A stretch of 38,058 nucleotides of DNA from Ramlibacter sp. (GCA_019449555.1 JAGRPN010000270.1:1-38058), one strand, 5' to 3'; shown: positions 18,218 to 27,390, counted from the first letter of the stretch. Made by a program: numbers and translations. Notes: a model not told the origin generated them from the letters alone.

Positions 18218-19033
18218 CTAGCCGCCTTCGGACGGATGGCGCCCGGCCGAGGGATTCGGGTTGAACTGCGGCGGGCGCTGAAAGGTGCCCGCGTTCTCGG
18301 CGGCCCTGCGCTCCATCGCGTCGGCCGACCGGGCAATCTGGCCGCTCTTTTGCTGCGCCTTGCCATACCAGTTGCGCACGATTTCACCCGCCGTTTCGCG
18401 CCCACCCAGGCCGAACGCCAGCCCCATGCCCAATGCGAGCGCTCCGACGAACGCCATGAACAACGTGTTCACCAGCGTGGTGGCAATGCCGATCTGGTTC
18501 ACGGCCACGACGATGGCAAACGCCCACACCATCACCGACGCGAGCTTGGCCAGGAAATCGGCGTTGCCCAGCCCGCCTTCGGCTGCGGCGCCCCGCACCA
18601 GGTTGCTCAGCGCGCGTGCCGCCAGCCCGCCGATCACCAGCACCACCAATGCGACGACCACGTTCGGCAGCCACAGGAGCAGTTGCCGCAGCACGTCCGA
18701 CACGGCCGGCAGCCCGAGCGCGTCGAAGGCGACGACCAGTGCGATCAGGCGGATGAACCACTTCACCACGATGCCGATCATCCCCGAGGAGTCCGTTCCC
18801 ATGCCCATCTTGCGCACGAATTCGGCGAAGCCGGAACGCTCGGCGAGCTCGTTGAAGCGGATCGTCCGCAGGACCGCGGCGACGGCTTTCGCGAACACAG
18901 ACGCGATCAGCCAACCGACGATGACGATGACCGCGAAGCCGAGGATCTTGGGGATGGCCGAGAAGAGCAGCGCCAAAGCGGCCGCCAACGAAGTCATGAG
19001 GGCTTCGCTCCATTCGGTGATTTGTGCTGGCAT
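18218..19033 (-). CDS. Mechanosensitive-channel-related membrane protein (TM-helix repeat, CmpX-like)
   Basis: A 271-residue inner-membrane protein with about five hydrophobic segments (near residues 15-50, 88-108, 120-142, 165-185, 190-212). The pattern of 'ILGFAVIVIVGWLIA' and 'LPNVVVALVVLVIGGLAA' helices followed by soluble glycine-rich turns is typical of the conserved TM-helix repeat family, related to the small-conductance mechanosensitive channels and including the Pseudomonas CmpX type. The MscS beta-domain itself is not evident, so gating by tension is not assured. The C-terminal ~50 residues are polar, Asn/Pro/Gly-rich and probably disordered. The ATG has GGAG seven bases upstream. 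It is transcribed alone, bounded by a hairpin on each side. Confidence 0.8.
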   Translation of the reverse strand: MPAQITEWSEALMTSLAAALALLFSAIPKILGFAVIVIVGWLIASVFAKAVAAVLRTIRFNELAERSGFAEFVRKMGMGTDSSGMIGIVVKWFIRLIALVVAFDALGLPAVSDVLRQLLLWLPNVVVALVVLVIGGLAARALSNLVRGAAAEGGLGNADFLAKLASVMVWAFAIVVAVNQIGIATTLVNTLFMAFVGALALGMGLAFGLGGRETAGEIVRNWYGKAQQKSGQIARSADAMERRAAENAGTFQRPPQFNPNPSAGRHPSEGG

Positions 19034-19177
19034 GATGTGCTCCGGAAAAAACGGCGCCGGGGAGCGACGCTCTCGCCGCTACTCTCACGCTGCGTCGCCG
19101 CAGCAGGCGTCAGCCTGCTTCCGGCCCGGATGTAGGAAATCGCTTTTGCCGGGCGCCAGATGCCTCAGCGGTGTCAG

Positions 19178-19208
19178 GCAGGGTGGGCAGCAGGCTGCGC
19201 CACCCTGC
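19178..19208. terminator. Strong hairpin downstream of gabD
   Basis: GCAGGGTGG (19178-19186) pairs with CCACCCTGC (19200-19208); the intervening bases can extend the stem through GCAGC/GCTGC with one bulge. It lies about 30 bases after the gabD stop on the minus strand. There is no clean T run in that direction (T residues precede it), so it could be a Rho-assisted end or mRNA 3' stabiliser for the gab operon. Confidence 0.45.
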
Positions 19209-19240
19209 TAAAACCACGAAAACCGCTCAGGTCCGGCCGG

Positions 19241-20719
19241 CTATTTCAGCACGTCGCCGAGGCACAGGTACTTCATTTCGAGGTACTCGTCCATGCCGTG
19301 GCTGGAGCCCTCGCGGCCGAGGCCTGATTGCTTGACGCCGCCGAACGGTACGTGCTCGGTCGCGATGATGCCGACGTTGATGCCCACCATGCCGTATTCC
19401 AGCGCCTCGCTGACGCGGAAGATGCGACCGACGTCGCGGCTGTAGAAATAGCTGGCGAGGCCGAACTCGGTGTCGTTCGCCGCGGCGATTGCTTCCTGCT
19501 CGGTCTTGAAGCGGAAGATGGGCGCGACGGGGCCGAACGTTTCTTCTTTCGCGCACAGCATGCCGCCGGTCGCGTCTGCGATCACCGTGGGCTGGAAGAA
19601 CTGGCCCTGCAATTTCTTGCCGCCGACGACCACCCTGCCGCCCTTGGCGAGCGCGTCCTCGACATGGCGCTGCACTTTCTCGACGGCGGCGTCCTCGATC
19701 AGCGGCCCTTGCACCACGCCTTCCTCGAAGCCGTTGCCGACCTTCAGTGCCTTGACCTTGGCGGAGAATTTCTCGACGAACCGGTCGTACACGCCTTCCT
19801 GCACATAGATGCGATTCGCGCACACGCAGGTCTGGCCCGCGTTGCGGTACTTGCTGGCCATCGCGCCCTCGACGGCCGAGTCGATGTCGGCATCGTCGAA
19901 CACGATGAAAGGCGCGTTGCCGCCCAGCTCCAGCGAGAGCTTCTTCACGGTGGGCGCGCTCTGGGCCATCAGGATGCGGCCTACCTCGGTCGAGCCGGTG
20001 AAGCTGATGTGGCGCACGGTACCGCTGGCGCAGAACACCTTGCCCACGGCGATGCTGTTGGCCCCGTCGGCCGTGAGCACGTTCAGCACGCCGGCCGGAA
20101 TGCCCGCGCGCATGGCGAGCTCGGCTGCGGCGAGGGCGCTGAGCGGTGTCAGTTCGGCCGGCTTGATGACGACCGGGCAGCCGGCCGCGAGCGCCGGCGC
20201 AACCTTGCGCGTGATCATCGCCAGTGGGAAATTCCAGGGCGTGATCGCCGCGCATACACCGATCGGCTGGCGGATCACCAACAGGCGGCGGTTGTTGTCG
20301 AACTGCGGCAGGGTCTCGCCGTTCACGCGCTTGGCTTCCTCGGCATACCACTCGACGAAGCTCGCGCCGTACGCGACCTCGCCCTTGGCTTCCGGGAACG
20401 GTTTGCCTTGTTCGGCGGTCATGATGCGGCCCAGGTCTTCCTGGTTCGCCATCAGCAGGTCATACCACTTGCGCAGGATCACGCTGCGCTCCTTGCCCGT
20501 CTTGGTGCGCCACGCGGGCCAGGCGGCGTTCGCGGCCGCGATGGCGGCTTCCGCCTCCTTCGGCCCGAGGTTGGCGACATCGGCGAGCTTGGCGCCATTG
20601 CTCGGGTCGTGCACGTCGAAGCGGCCGGGCCCCTTGAGCCACTCGCCATTGATCAACGCGTCGGTCTTGAGCAGGCTGGGGTCCTTGAGCTGGGCGAGGG
20701 GGGAGGTCTTCATGTCCAT
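19241..20719 (-). CDS. gabD: NAD(P)-dependent succinate-semialdehyde dehydrogenase
   Basis: A 492-residue aldehyde dehydrogenase. It has the cofactor-binding 'TPWNFPLAMITRK' segment, 'SFTGSTEVGR', catalytic Glu264 in 'LELGGNAPF' and nucleophile Cys298 in 'GQTCVCANR'. The 'PFGGVKQSGLGREGS' and nearby 'NVGIIATEHVPFGG' are characteristic of the GabD branch. It oxidises succinate semialdehyde to succinate. The ATG at 20719 is used; another in-frame ATG lies six bases later, and a TTG upstream at 20740 is less likely. It is the last gene of a seven-gene operon starting with gabT, 30 bases after the ureohydrolase gene, which provides the pathway context. Confidence 0.93.
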   Translation of the reverse strand: MDMKTSPLAQLKDPSLLKTDALINGEWLKGPGRFDVHDPSNGAKLADVANLGPKEAEAAIAAANAAWPAWRTKTGKERSVILRKWYDLLMANQEDLGRIMTAEQGKPFPEAKGEVAYGASFVEWYAEEAKRVNGETLPQFDNNRRLLVIRQPIGVCAAITPWNFPLAMITRKVAPALAAGCPVVIKPAELTPLSALAAAELAMRAGIPAGVLNVLTADGANSIAVGKVFCASGTVRHISFTGSTEVGRILMAQSAPTVKKLSLELGGNAPFIVFDDADIDSAVEGAMASKYRNAGQTCVCANRIYVQEGVYDRFVEKFSAKVKALKVGNGFEEGVVQGPLIEDAAVEKVQRHVEDALAKGGRVVVGGKKLQGQFFQPTVIADATGGMLCAKEETFGPVAPIFRFKTEQEAIAAANDTEFGLASYFYSRDVGRIFRVSEALEYGMVGINVGIIATEHVPFGGVKQSGLGREGSSHGMDEYLEMKYLCLGDVLK

Positions 20720-20749
20720 GGACTGTTTCTCTCTTTGCAACGATTGCTC

Positions 20750-21706
20750 TTACCGATAGCGTACACCCGGCAAAACGCAGAGCATCTCGTAGAGCAGATT
20801 CGCACCGAGCAGGGCGGTATTGCCGCTGGGATCGTAAGGTGGCGCCACTTCGACCAGGTCGCCGCCGACCACGTTCAGCCCGCGGCAGCCGCGCACGATC
20901 TCCAGCGCCTGGGGCACGCTGAGGCCGCCGATCTCCGGCGTGCCCGTGCCGCCGGCGAACGCCGGGTCCACGCCGTCGATATCGAAACTGATGTACACGC
21001 TCTGGCGCGGGCCGATTCGCTCGCGCACTTGCGCCATCAACGGGGCGAGCGACTGGTACCAGACCTCGTGCGCCGGCACGATGGTGAAGCCCTGGCGCCG
21101 CGGCCAGTCGAAGTCGTCCGCGGCATAGCCGGTGCCGCGCAGGCCGATCTGCCAGACCTTGTCGCACGCGAGCAGCCCTTCCTCCACCGCGCGGCGGAAC
21201 GGCGTGCCGTGCGCCACGGCTTCACCAAACATGGTGTCGTTGACGTCCGCATGGGCGTCGACATGCACCAGCGCCACGGGGCCGTGCTTCCTGGCCACCG
21301 CACGCAGCACGGGCAGCGCGATGGTGTGGTCGCCACCCAGCGTGAGCGGACGGCAGTTCGCGGCCAGCACTTCATCGTAGAAACCGGTGATGATGCCCAG
21401 CGACTTCTCGAGCGAGTAGGTGTTGACCGGCACGTCGCCCAGGTCCGCAACCTGCAGCGTGTCGAACGGCGCGGCGCCGGTGGCCATGTTGTAGGGCCGC
21501 AGCAGGGACGACTCGGCGCGCATCTGGCGCGGCCCGAAACGCGCACCCGGGCGGTTGGACGTGCCGATGTCCAGCGGCACGCCGACGAACGCGGCGTCCA
21601 GCCCCTGCGCCGAGCTGGCGGCCGGCAGCCGCATCATGGTCGCCAGGCCGGCGAAGCGCGGCATCGCGTTGCCGCTTTGCGGCTGGTTGCGGGACTCCTG
21701 GCTCAC
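20750..21706 (-). CDS. Agmatinase/guanidinobutyrase-family ureohydrolase
   Basis: A 318-residue arginase-fold hydrolase. Binuclear manganese ligands are visible: His127 in 'GGDHT', Asp150, His152 and Asp154 in 'DAHAD', and Asp242 and Asp244 in 'SFDIDGVDP'. It should release urea from a guanidino compound. Family members act on agmatine, 4-guanidinobutyrate, 3-guanidinopropionate or proclavaminate. Because it lies in one operon with GABA aminotransferase and succinate-semialdehyde dehydrogenase, 4-guanidinobutyrate (giving GABA directly) fits at least as well as agmatine; that is inference. GTG at 21706 is chosen: it overlaps the permease stop as GTGA and has GGGAG seven bases before it. An ATG further upstream would overlap the permease gene by 34 bases. 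Confidence 0.88.
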   Translation of the reverse strand: MSQESRNQPQSGNAMPRFAGLATMMRLPAASSAQGLDAAFVGVPLDIGTSNRPGARFGPRQMRAESSLLRPYNMATGAAPFDTLQVADLGDVPVNTYSLEKSLGIITGFYDEVLAANCRPLTLGGDHTIALPVLRAVARKHGPVALVHVDAHADVNDTMFGEAVAHGTPFRRAVEEGLLACDKVWQIGLRGTGYAADDFDWPRRQGFTIVPAHEVWYQSLAPLMAQVRERIGPRQSVYISFDIDGVDPAFAGGTGTPEIGGLSVPQALEIVRGCRGLNVVGGDLVEVAPPYDPSGNTALLGANLLYEMLCVLPGVRYR

Positions 21707-22533
21707 GCGCGCAGCTCCCGACGGCCGCGCAGCCATTCCAGCACGAGCAGCAGGCTGGTGGTGAACAGGATCAGCAGCGTCGCCACCGCGGCGATCGTGG
21801 GCGTGATGTTCTCGCGGATGCCGGTGAACATCTGCCGCGGCAGCGTCACCTGCTCGGGGCCCGCCAGGAACAGCGTGACCACCACCTCGTCGAACGAGGT
21901 CGCGAAGGCGAACAGCGCCCCGGAGATCACGCCCGGCGCGATCGCCGGCAAGGTCACGCGAAAGAAGGTGGCCAGCGGCCCGGCGCCGAGACTGAGCGAC
22001 GCGCGCACGAGGTTGTGGTTGAAGCCCTGCAGCGTGGCGAGCACCGTCGTCAGCACGAAAGGCGCGCCCAGCGCGGCGTGGACGATGATCAGGCCGGCGT
22101 AGCTGTCCACCAGGCCCAGCGGTGCGAAGAACAGGTAAGTGGCGACGCCCACCACCACGATGGGCACCACCATCGGCGCGATCAGCACGCTCATCAGCGT
22201 GCCCTTGAACGGGAAATCGGTGCGCGCCAGGCCCACGGCAGCCAGTGTGCCCAGCACGGTGGCGATCACCGTCGCCAGCGGTGCGACGATGAAACTGTTG
22301 CGCGCCGCGCGGATCCAGTCTTCCGAGGTAAAGAGGTTCTCATACCACTTGAGCGACCAACCCGGGATCGGATAGGAGAGGAACGACGAATCCGCGAACG
22401 ACAGCGGCACGATCACCGCGATCGGCACCAGCAGGAACGCAAGCACCGCGACGCAGGCGAAGCGCAGCCCCCACCAGCCGAGTTTGTCGAGCGGCGTCGC
22501 GTAAGCGGGAAAGATGGGCAGCAGGCGCGTCAT
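21703..22533 (-). CDS. ABC transporter permease, PotC/PotI type
   Basis: A 276-residue inner-membrane permease with about six hydrophobic helices. The EAA loop is visible as 'RASLSLGAGPLATFFRVTLP' near residues 185-204, the site that contacts the ATPase. A 'FATSFDEVVVTLFLAGPEQ' stretch is typical of polyamine-type PotC/PotI permeases. It pairs with the larger permease encoded upstream. ATG at 22533 lies four bases after that gene's stop codon; no strong ribosome site is seen, suggesting coupling. The stop overlaps the ureohydrolase start (GTGA). The neighbours suggest import of a polyamine or guanidino compound. Confidence 0.9.
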   Translation of the reverse strand: MTRLLPIFPAYATPLDKLGWWGLRFACVAVLAFLLVPIAVIVPLSFADSSFLSYPIPGWSLKWYENLFTSEDWIRAARNSFIVAPLATVIATVLGTLAAVGLARTDFPFKGTLMSVLIAPMVVPIVVVGVATYLFFAPLGLVDSYAGLIIVHAALGAPFVLTTVLATLQGFNHNLVRASLSLGAGPLATFFRVTLPAIAPGVISGALFAFATSFDEVVVTLFLAGPEQVTLPRQMFTGIRENITPTIAAVATLLILFTTSLLLVLEWLRGRRELRA

Positions 22534-22537
22534 GGCT

Positions 22538-23794
22538 TCAGGCCAGGTTGAGTTCGGACTTGACGACGCGCCGGTACACCGCATAGAGCACCAGCGTCGC
22601 GGCGAGCAGCAGCGCGCCCAGCGCCGCGGCCATGCCCCAGTTGACGTTCACGTTGGTGTACTGCGCCACGTAGTACGACAGCATCTGGTCGTCCGCGCCG
22701 CCGAGCAGGGCCGGCGTCACGTAATAGCCGATCGCCAGGATGAACACCAGCAGCCCGCCGGCGCCGATGCCCGGGTAGGTCTGCGGCACATACACGCGAA
22801 AGAACGCCGCAAGCGGCGAGCTGCCCAGCGACACGGCGGCGCGCAGGTAGGTCGGCGGCACGCTCTTCATCACGCTGTACAGCGGCAGGATCATGAAGGG
22901 CAGCAGGATGTGCACCATCGCGATGACCACGCCGGTGCGGTTGAACAGCAGCGCGAGCGGCTGGTCAGTGAGGCCGATCGCCATCAGGGCGCGATTCACC
23001 AGGCCGGCCGACTGCAGCAGCACGATCCAGGCCGCGACGCGCACCAGGATGGAGGTCCAGAACGGCACCAGCACGAGGATCATCAGCACGTTGGCGCGCC
23101 GCGCCGGCAGCGTGCTGAGCCAGTACGCCAGCGGGTAGCCGAGCAACAGGCACCACAGCGTGACCACGGCGCTGATGCCGAAGGTGCGCGCGAGAATGCT
23201 GCCGAACACGCGCTGGTCCGGCGGCATGCGCTCGATGGCGCCCTGCGCGTCACGGCGCAGGTCCACCGAGGCCAGCAGGTAGTCACCGGTCCAGCGCGAG
23301 CCGTTCTTGGCGATCGCCTGCCAGTATTTGGGCTCGGTCCAGCGCTCGTCCACGGCGAGCAGGCGCGCCTTGACGTCGGCGGGGCCGGCGGCGCCCTCCA
23401 GCGGCAGGGCCTTGTAGGTGTTCATGACAAGCGAGCGGGCGCCGGCCACCTCGGAGTTGAGCCGGCGCGCCAGCGCCCCCGCATCGGCGCGGTCCGGCAA
23501 CGCGCCGAGGTCCGCCGCGATGGCGGCGAACGCTTCGGCCGGCGGCACACCCTCGCGGCTCCAGCCCTGCAGCGCCACCACCGTGCGCGGCAGCGCGTTG
23601 GCGACTTCCGGGTTCTCCACCGCGCGTTTCAGCAGCGCGGCGATCGGCACCAGGAAGGTGGCCAGCAGGAACACGAGCAGCGGCAAGGTGAGGGCGAAGG
23701 CGCGCAGCTTGCGCCGCCGCTCGGCGCGCGCCAGCGAATGCCGCAGCGCGCGCGGATCGCCGATGCCGGGAAAGGGAGCCGCCAGCGTGCTCAT
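22538..23794 (-). CDS. ABC transporter permease, PotB/PotH type with long periplasmic loop
   Basis: A 418-residue permease, about 100-130 residues longer than ordinary PotB/PotH. The first helix (about residues 34-57) is followed by a hydrophilic stretch of about 145 residues, to near 205, before the remaining helices, so an extra periplasmic domain probably sits between TM1 and TM2. The EAA loop is 'RAAVSLGSSPLAAFFRVYVP' (about 315-334). Similar long forms occur in polyamine-like importers of Burkholderiales and rhizobia. Start codon ATG, ten bases after the binding-protein stop. The extra domain may dock the periplasmic binding protein; that is inference. Confidence 0.9.
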   Translation of the reverse strand: MSTLAAPFPGIGDPRALRHSLARAERRRKLRAFALTLPLLVFLLATFLVPIAALLKRAVENPEVANALPRTVVALQGWSREGVPPAEAFAAIAADLGALPDRADAGALARRLNSEVAGARSLVMNTYKALPLEGAAGPADVKARLLAVDERWTEPKYWQAIAKNGSRWTGDYLLASVDLRRDAQGAIERMPPDQRVFGSILARTFGISAVVTLWCLLLGYPLAYWLSTLPARRANVLMILVLVPFWTSILVRVAAWIVLLQSAGLVNRALMAIGLTDQPLALLFNRTGVVIAMVHILLPFMILPLYSVMKSVPPTYLRAAVSLGSSPLAAFFRVYVPQTYPGIGAGGLLVFILAIGYYVTPALLGGADDQMLSYYVAQYTNVNVNWGMAAALGALLLAATLVLYAVYRRVVKSELNLA

Positions 23795-23804
23795 GGCTTG
23801 TTGC

Positions 23805-24839
23805 TTACTGCGTGGCCCAGGCGGCGAAGCGCTTCTCGAGCTCCTCGCCCTGGTCGGCCCAGAACTTCACGTTGAACTGCAGCGCGGTCTTGGCGTTCTG
23901 CGGCGCCGTCGGCAGGTTGGCCAGCACCTTGGGATCGAGCTTGGCGAGCGCCTTGGTGTTGGTCGGGCCGTAGGCGATGTTGCGCGCGTATTCGGCCTGG
24001 GGATCGGGCGAGCTGGCGAAGGCGATGAACTTCAGCGCCGCATCCTTGTTGGGCGTGCCCTTGGTGATGGTCCAGTAGTCCAGGTCGTAGATGCCACCGG
24101 TCCAGGTGATCTTGAGGTTTTTGCCTTCGCGGTCGGCGGCGTCGATGCGGCCGTTGTAGGCGGTGCTCATCACCACGTCGCCGGCCACCAGGAACTGCGG
24201 CGGCTGCGCACCGGCTTCCCACCACTGGATGTTGGGCTTCAGTTGCGTGAGCTTCTTGAACGCGCGCTCGGCGCCGTCCTTGGTGGCGAGCACCTTGTAG
24301 ACGTCGGCCGGCGCGACGCCATCGGCCATCAGCGCGAACTCGAGGTTGTAGCGCGCGCCCTTGCGCATGCCGCGCTTGCCGGGGAATTTCTTCACGTCCC
24401 AGAAGTCGGACCAGGTGACGGGCGGCGTCTTCAGCTTGTCGGCGTTGTAGGCCATCACGGTGGACCACACGAAGATGCCGATGCCGCATTCGGTGACGGC
24501 GGCGGGCAGGAAGTCGCCCTTGGCCCCGATCTTCGCGTAGTCGAGCTTCTCGAACAGGCCTTCATCGCAGCCGCGCGCGACGTCGGGCGATTCGACCTCG
24601 ACCACATCCCAGGTCACCTTCTTGGTCTCGACCATGGCCTTGATCTTGGCTTGCTCGCCGTTGTATTCCACCGGCACGACCTTGATGCCGGTCTTTTCGA
24701 TCGGCTCGTAGAACGCCTTCTTCTGCGCGTTGCCGTTGGCGCCGCCGAAATTCACGACGGTCAGCGAGGTCTGCGCCATGGCGGGCAGGGCGAACGCGGC
24801 GCAGGCCGCGAGCAGCAGGGCGGAAGGCTTTTTCATCAT
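23805..24839 (-). CDS. Periplasmic polyamine-type solute-binding protein (PotD/PotF-like)
   Basis: A 344-residue secreted protein. A Sec signal peptide with two Lys, an Ala/Leu core and a likely cut after 'PAMA' is followed by 'TSLTVVNFGGANG', the usual opening of this binding-protein family. Later segments such as 'VWSTVMAYNADKL', 'TWSDFWDVKKFPGKRG' and 'GKNLKITWTGG' are typical of PotD/spermidine-putrescine and related binders. The ligand is not determined by sequence; operon neighbours point to a polyamine, a guanidino acid or GABA. Two consecutive ATG codons (24839 and 24836) could start it, with GGAG upstream. The frame runs on upstream into the ATPase gene but only these starts give a signal peptide. 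Confidence 0.92.
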   Translation of the reverse strand: MMKKPSALLLAACAAFALPAMAQTSLTVVNFGGANGNAQKKAFYEPIEKTGIKVVPVEYNGEQAKIKAMVETKKVTWDVVEVESPDVARGCDEGLFEKLDYAKIGAKGDFLPAAVTECGIGIFVWSTVMAYNADKLKTPPVTWSDFWDVKKFPGKRGMRKGARYNLEFALMADGVAPADVYKVLATKDGAERAFKKLTQLKPNIQWWEAGAQPPQFLVAGDVVMSTAYNGRIDAADREGKNLKITWTGGIYDLDYWTITKGTPNKDAALKFIAFASSPDPQAEYARNIAYGPTNTKALAKLDPKVLANLPTAPQNAKTALQFNVKFWADQGEELEKRFAAWATQ

Positions 24840-24862
24840 GGGTCTCCAGGGGTTGAACGGGA

Positions 24863-26011
24863 TCAGTGATAGACGCGCAGGTATTCCTCTGCGGCGTAGA
24901 GGAAAACGGTGTCGCCCCGCGAGGGCACGTCGTGCCGCCCCAAGGGCAGCTTCACCATCGCATCGGGCTGGCCGGGGACCGCGCAGCGCAGCCGCAAGTG
25001 GTCGCCGAAGTAGATGACGTCGGCCACGGTGGCCTCGAACGTGTTGGCCTGGTTCAGCACGCCCGTGAGCTCCACGCGCTCGGGCCGGATGCCGCAGACC
25101 ACGCGTTCGCCTGGGAGCGCGCCGTTGACGTTGACGCCCGAGACGCGCACGCCGCTGGGCAGGCCGACGATGCAGCCGGTCTCGGAGATGCCGGTCACCA
25201 CGCCTTCGAGCGTCGTGCTGTCGCCCACGAATCCGGCGACGAAGCGGTTGGCCGGCGTCTCGTACAGGCGGTCCACGCCGTCGATCTGCTGCAGGGCGCC
25301 GTCGTTGAAGACCGCGACGCGATCGGACATCGTCAGGGCTTCGGACTGGTCGTGCGTCACATAGACGAAGGTCACGCCCAGGCGCCGGTGCAGCTCCTTC
25401 AGCTCGATCTGCATGTGCTCGCGCAACTGCTTGTCGAGCGCGCCGAGCGGCTCGTCCATGAGCACCAGTTGCGGATCGAATACCAGCGCCCGCGCCAGGG
25501 CGACGCGCTGCTGCTGGCCGCCGGAGAGCTGGGTCGGACGGCGCGCACCGAGGGTCTCGAGCCTGACCATCTCCAGCGCCACGGCCACTTTCGCGCGGCA
25601 TTCCGCGCGCCCGATGCCCCGCACCGTCAGCGGGTAGGCGACGTTCTCTTCGACCGTCATGTGCGGGAACAGCGCGTAGTTCTGGAACACCATGCCGAAG
25701 TTGCGCTTGTGCGGCGGGATGCGCGTGATCGGCGCGCCGGCCAGGCTGATCTCGCCCGAAGTCGGCGACTCGAAGCCGGCCAGCATCATCAGCGTGGTCG
25801 TCTTGCCCGAGCCGGACGGGCCGAGCAGGGTCAGGAACTCGCCGCGCCGGATCTCCAGGTTCAGATCGCGCACCACCAGGCTGATGCCGTCGTAGCTCTT
25901 CTGCACGCCGATGAAGCTCACCAGCGGCGGCTGCAGCAATTTCAACGCGGGCGTGCGGACCGGCGCTTCATCGGGCTGCGCCGGCGCGGTGGCGAGTTGC
26001 GTGTACGGCAT
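24863..26011 (-). CDS. ABC transporter ATP-binding protein, PotA type
   Basis: A 382-residue ATPase. Walker A 'GPSGSGKT', Q-loop '[15 protein letters not shown]', signature '[15 protein letters not shown]', Walker B 'LVLMDEP' and the switch His in 'YVTHDQSEA' are all present. A C-terminal TOBE-type regulatory domain (about residues 285-380) includes 'GIRPERVEL'. A ~30-residue N-terminal extension rich in Ala and Pro precedes the ATPase fold. It energises import with the two permeases encoded downstream. It begins nine bases after the gabT stop and ends 23 bases before the binding-protein start, so it is part of the same operon. Confidence 0.94.
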   Translation of the reverse strand: MPYTQLATAPAQPDEAPVRTPALKLLQPPLVSFIGVQKSYDGISLVVRDLNLEIRRGEFLTLLGPSGSGKTTTLMMLAGFESPTSGEISLAGAPITRIPPHKRNFGMVFQNYALFPHMTVEENVAYPLTVRGIGRAECRAKVAVALEMVRLETLGARRPTQLSGGQQQRVALARALVFDPQLVLMDEPLGALDKQLREHMQIELKELHRRLGVTFVYVTHDQSEALTMSDRVAVFNDGALQQIDGVDRLYETPANRFVAGFVGDSTTLEGVVTGISETGCIVGLPSGVRVSGVNVNGALPGERVVCGIRPERVELTGVLNQANTFEATVADVIYFGDHLRLRCAVPGQPDAMVKLPLGRHDVPSRGDTVFLYAAEEYLRVYH

Positions 26012-26020
26012 CTTGCGGCC

Positions 26021-27316
26021 TCAGGCGGCGAGTTCGTTCAGGCAGTCTGCGAGGATTGCCAGGCCTTCGTCGATCACCGCGTCGCTGGCGGTCAGCGGGA
26101 CCAGGATGCGGATGACATTGCCGGACGTGCCGCAGGTCAGCAGGATGAGGCCGCGCGCCGCCGCTTCGGCGGCGATCCGCCTGGCCAGCTCGGCGTCCGG
26201 CTGGTCGAGGTCGCCCGCCTTGCACAGCTCGATCGCGATCATCGCGCCCAGCCCGCGCACGTCGCCGATGCAGCGGTGCCGCTGCGCCATCGCCTGCAGG
26301 CCGGCGCGCAAGCGGTTGCCGAGGTCGCGGCTGCGTTGCAGCAGGTTCTCCTGCTCGAACACGTCCAGCACGGCCAGCGCCGCGGCGCATCCCACCGGGC
26401 TGCCCGCGTACGTGCCGCCCAGGCCGCCGGGCGCCGGCGCGTCCATCACTTCGGCGCGGCCGGTCACCGCCGACAGCGGGAAGCCGCCGGCCATCGACTT
26501 GGCGAGCGTGATCAGGTCGGGCGCGACGCCGGACTGCGACACGGCGTACCAGGTGCCGGTGCGGCCGGCGCCGGTCTGGATTTCATCGGCGATCAACAGG
26601 ATCCCGTGCTGGTCGCACAGCGTGCGCAGCCGCTGGAACAGCTCGGCCGGCGCGACGTTGAAACCGCCTTCGCCCTGCACCGGCTCGATGATGATCGCGG
26701 CCACGCGGCGCGCTTCGATGTCGTTGCGGAAGATGGCTTCGATCGACTCGATCGAGTCGTCGACCGTGATGTCCCGGGCGGCATTCGGATAGACGGCGTG
26801 GAACACGTCGCCGGGGAACGGCCCGAAGCCGATCTTGTACGGCGCCACCTTGCCGGTCAGCCCCAATGTCAACAGTGTGCGGCCGTGATAGCCGCCGCCG
26901 AAGGCGATCAAGCCCGGGCGGCCGGTCGCGGCGCGGGCGATCTTGATGGCGTTTTCCACCGCTTCGGCGCCGGTGGTGAGCAGGATGGTCTTTTTCGGGA
27001 AGTCGCCCGGAGCGAGCGCATTGAGCCGCTCGGCGAGTTCGACGTAAGGCTCGTACGCGAGCACCTGGAAACAGGTGTGGGTGTAGCGGTCGAGCTGGGC
27101 CTTGACCGCCTCGATTACCGCCGGGTGCCGGTGGCCGGTGTTGAGCACGGCGATCCCGCCGGCGAAATCGACGTAGCGGCGGCCCTCGACGTCGAACACC
27201 TCCGCGTTCTCGGCGCGGGCGGCGAAGATCGTATGGGCGTGGCCGACGCCCCGCGGCACGGCGGCCTGGCGGCGGGCGAGCAGGGCGGCGTTGGTCAGGT
27301 GGGACTCTCGTTGCAT
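26021..27316 (-). CDS. gabT: 4-aminobutyrate aminotransferase
   Basis: A 431-residue class III aminotransferase. The PLP-binding lysine is Lys273 in 'LAKSMAGGFPLSAV', with 'LIADEIQTGAGRTG' placing the Asp that contacts the PLP nitrogen, and 'TTGAEAVENAIKIAR' in the cofactor phosphate region. 'GGYHGRTLLTLGLTGK' is typical of GabT. It transfers the amino group from GABA to 2-oxoglutarate, giving succinate semialdehyde for GabD at the other end of the operon. The ATG has AAGGA nine bases upstream. It is the first gene of the operon and is divergent from a GabR/MocR-type regulator, the usual control of gab genes. 5-aminovalerate is a possible alternative substrate. Confidence 0.93.
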   Translation of the reverse strand: MQRESHLTNAALLARRQAAVPRGVGHAHTIFAARAENAEVFDVEGRRYVDFAGGIAVLNTGHRHPAVIEAVKAQLDRYTHTCFQVLAYEPYVELAERLNALAPGDFPKKTILLTTGAEAVENAIKIARAATGRPGLIAFGGGYHGRTLLTLGLTGKVAPYKIGFGPFPGDVFHAVYPNAARDITVDDSIESIEAIFRNDIEARRVAAIIIEPVQGEGGFNVAPAELFQRLRTLCDQHGILLIADEIQTGAGRTGTWYAVSQSGVAPDLITLAKSMAGGFPLSAVTGRAEVMDAPAPGGLGGTYAGSPVGCAAALAVLDVFEQENLLQRSRDLGNRLRAGLQAMAQRHRCIGDVRGLGAMIAIELCKAGDLDQPDAELARRIAAEAAARGLILLTCGTSGNVIRILVPLTASDAVIDEGLAILADCLNELAA

Positions 27317-27390
27317 GGCGCGTGTCCTTGGTTGCGCCTGGGAGAGGCATTCTCTCAGGGATGACGTGACTCTAGGCGCGCGAAGCCGCG

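Noticed and set aside
19328-22102. A 924-codon plus-strand open frame opposite gabD and the ureohydrolase gene
   Set aside because: It is a His/Arg/Asp/Gly-rich shadow of high-GC genes on the other strand, without domains or a ribosome site; the minus-strand proteins are clear family members.
24840-25601. Upstream extension of the solute-binding protein frame to about 598 codons
   Set aside because: The extension is out of frame with the ATPase gene it overlaps and would bury the signal peptide; the ATG at 24839 with GGAG upstream is the start.
24866-27364. An 832-codon plus-strand open frame opposite the ABC ATPase and gabT
   Set aside because: Same low-complexity composition and no family resemblance; it is antisense to well-defined genes.
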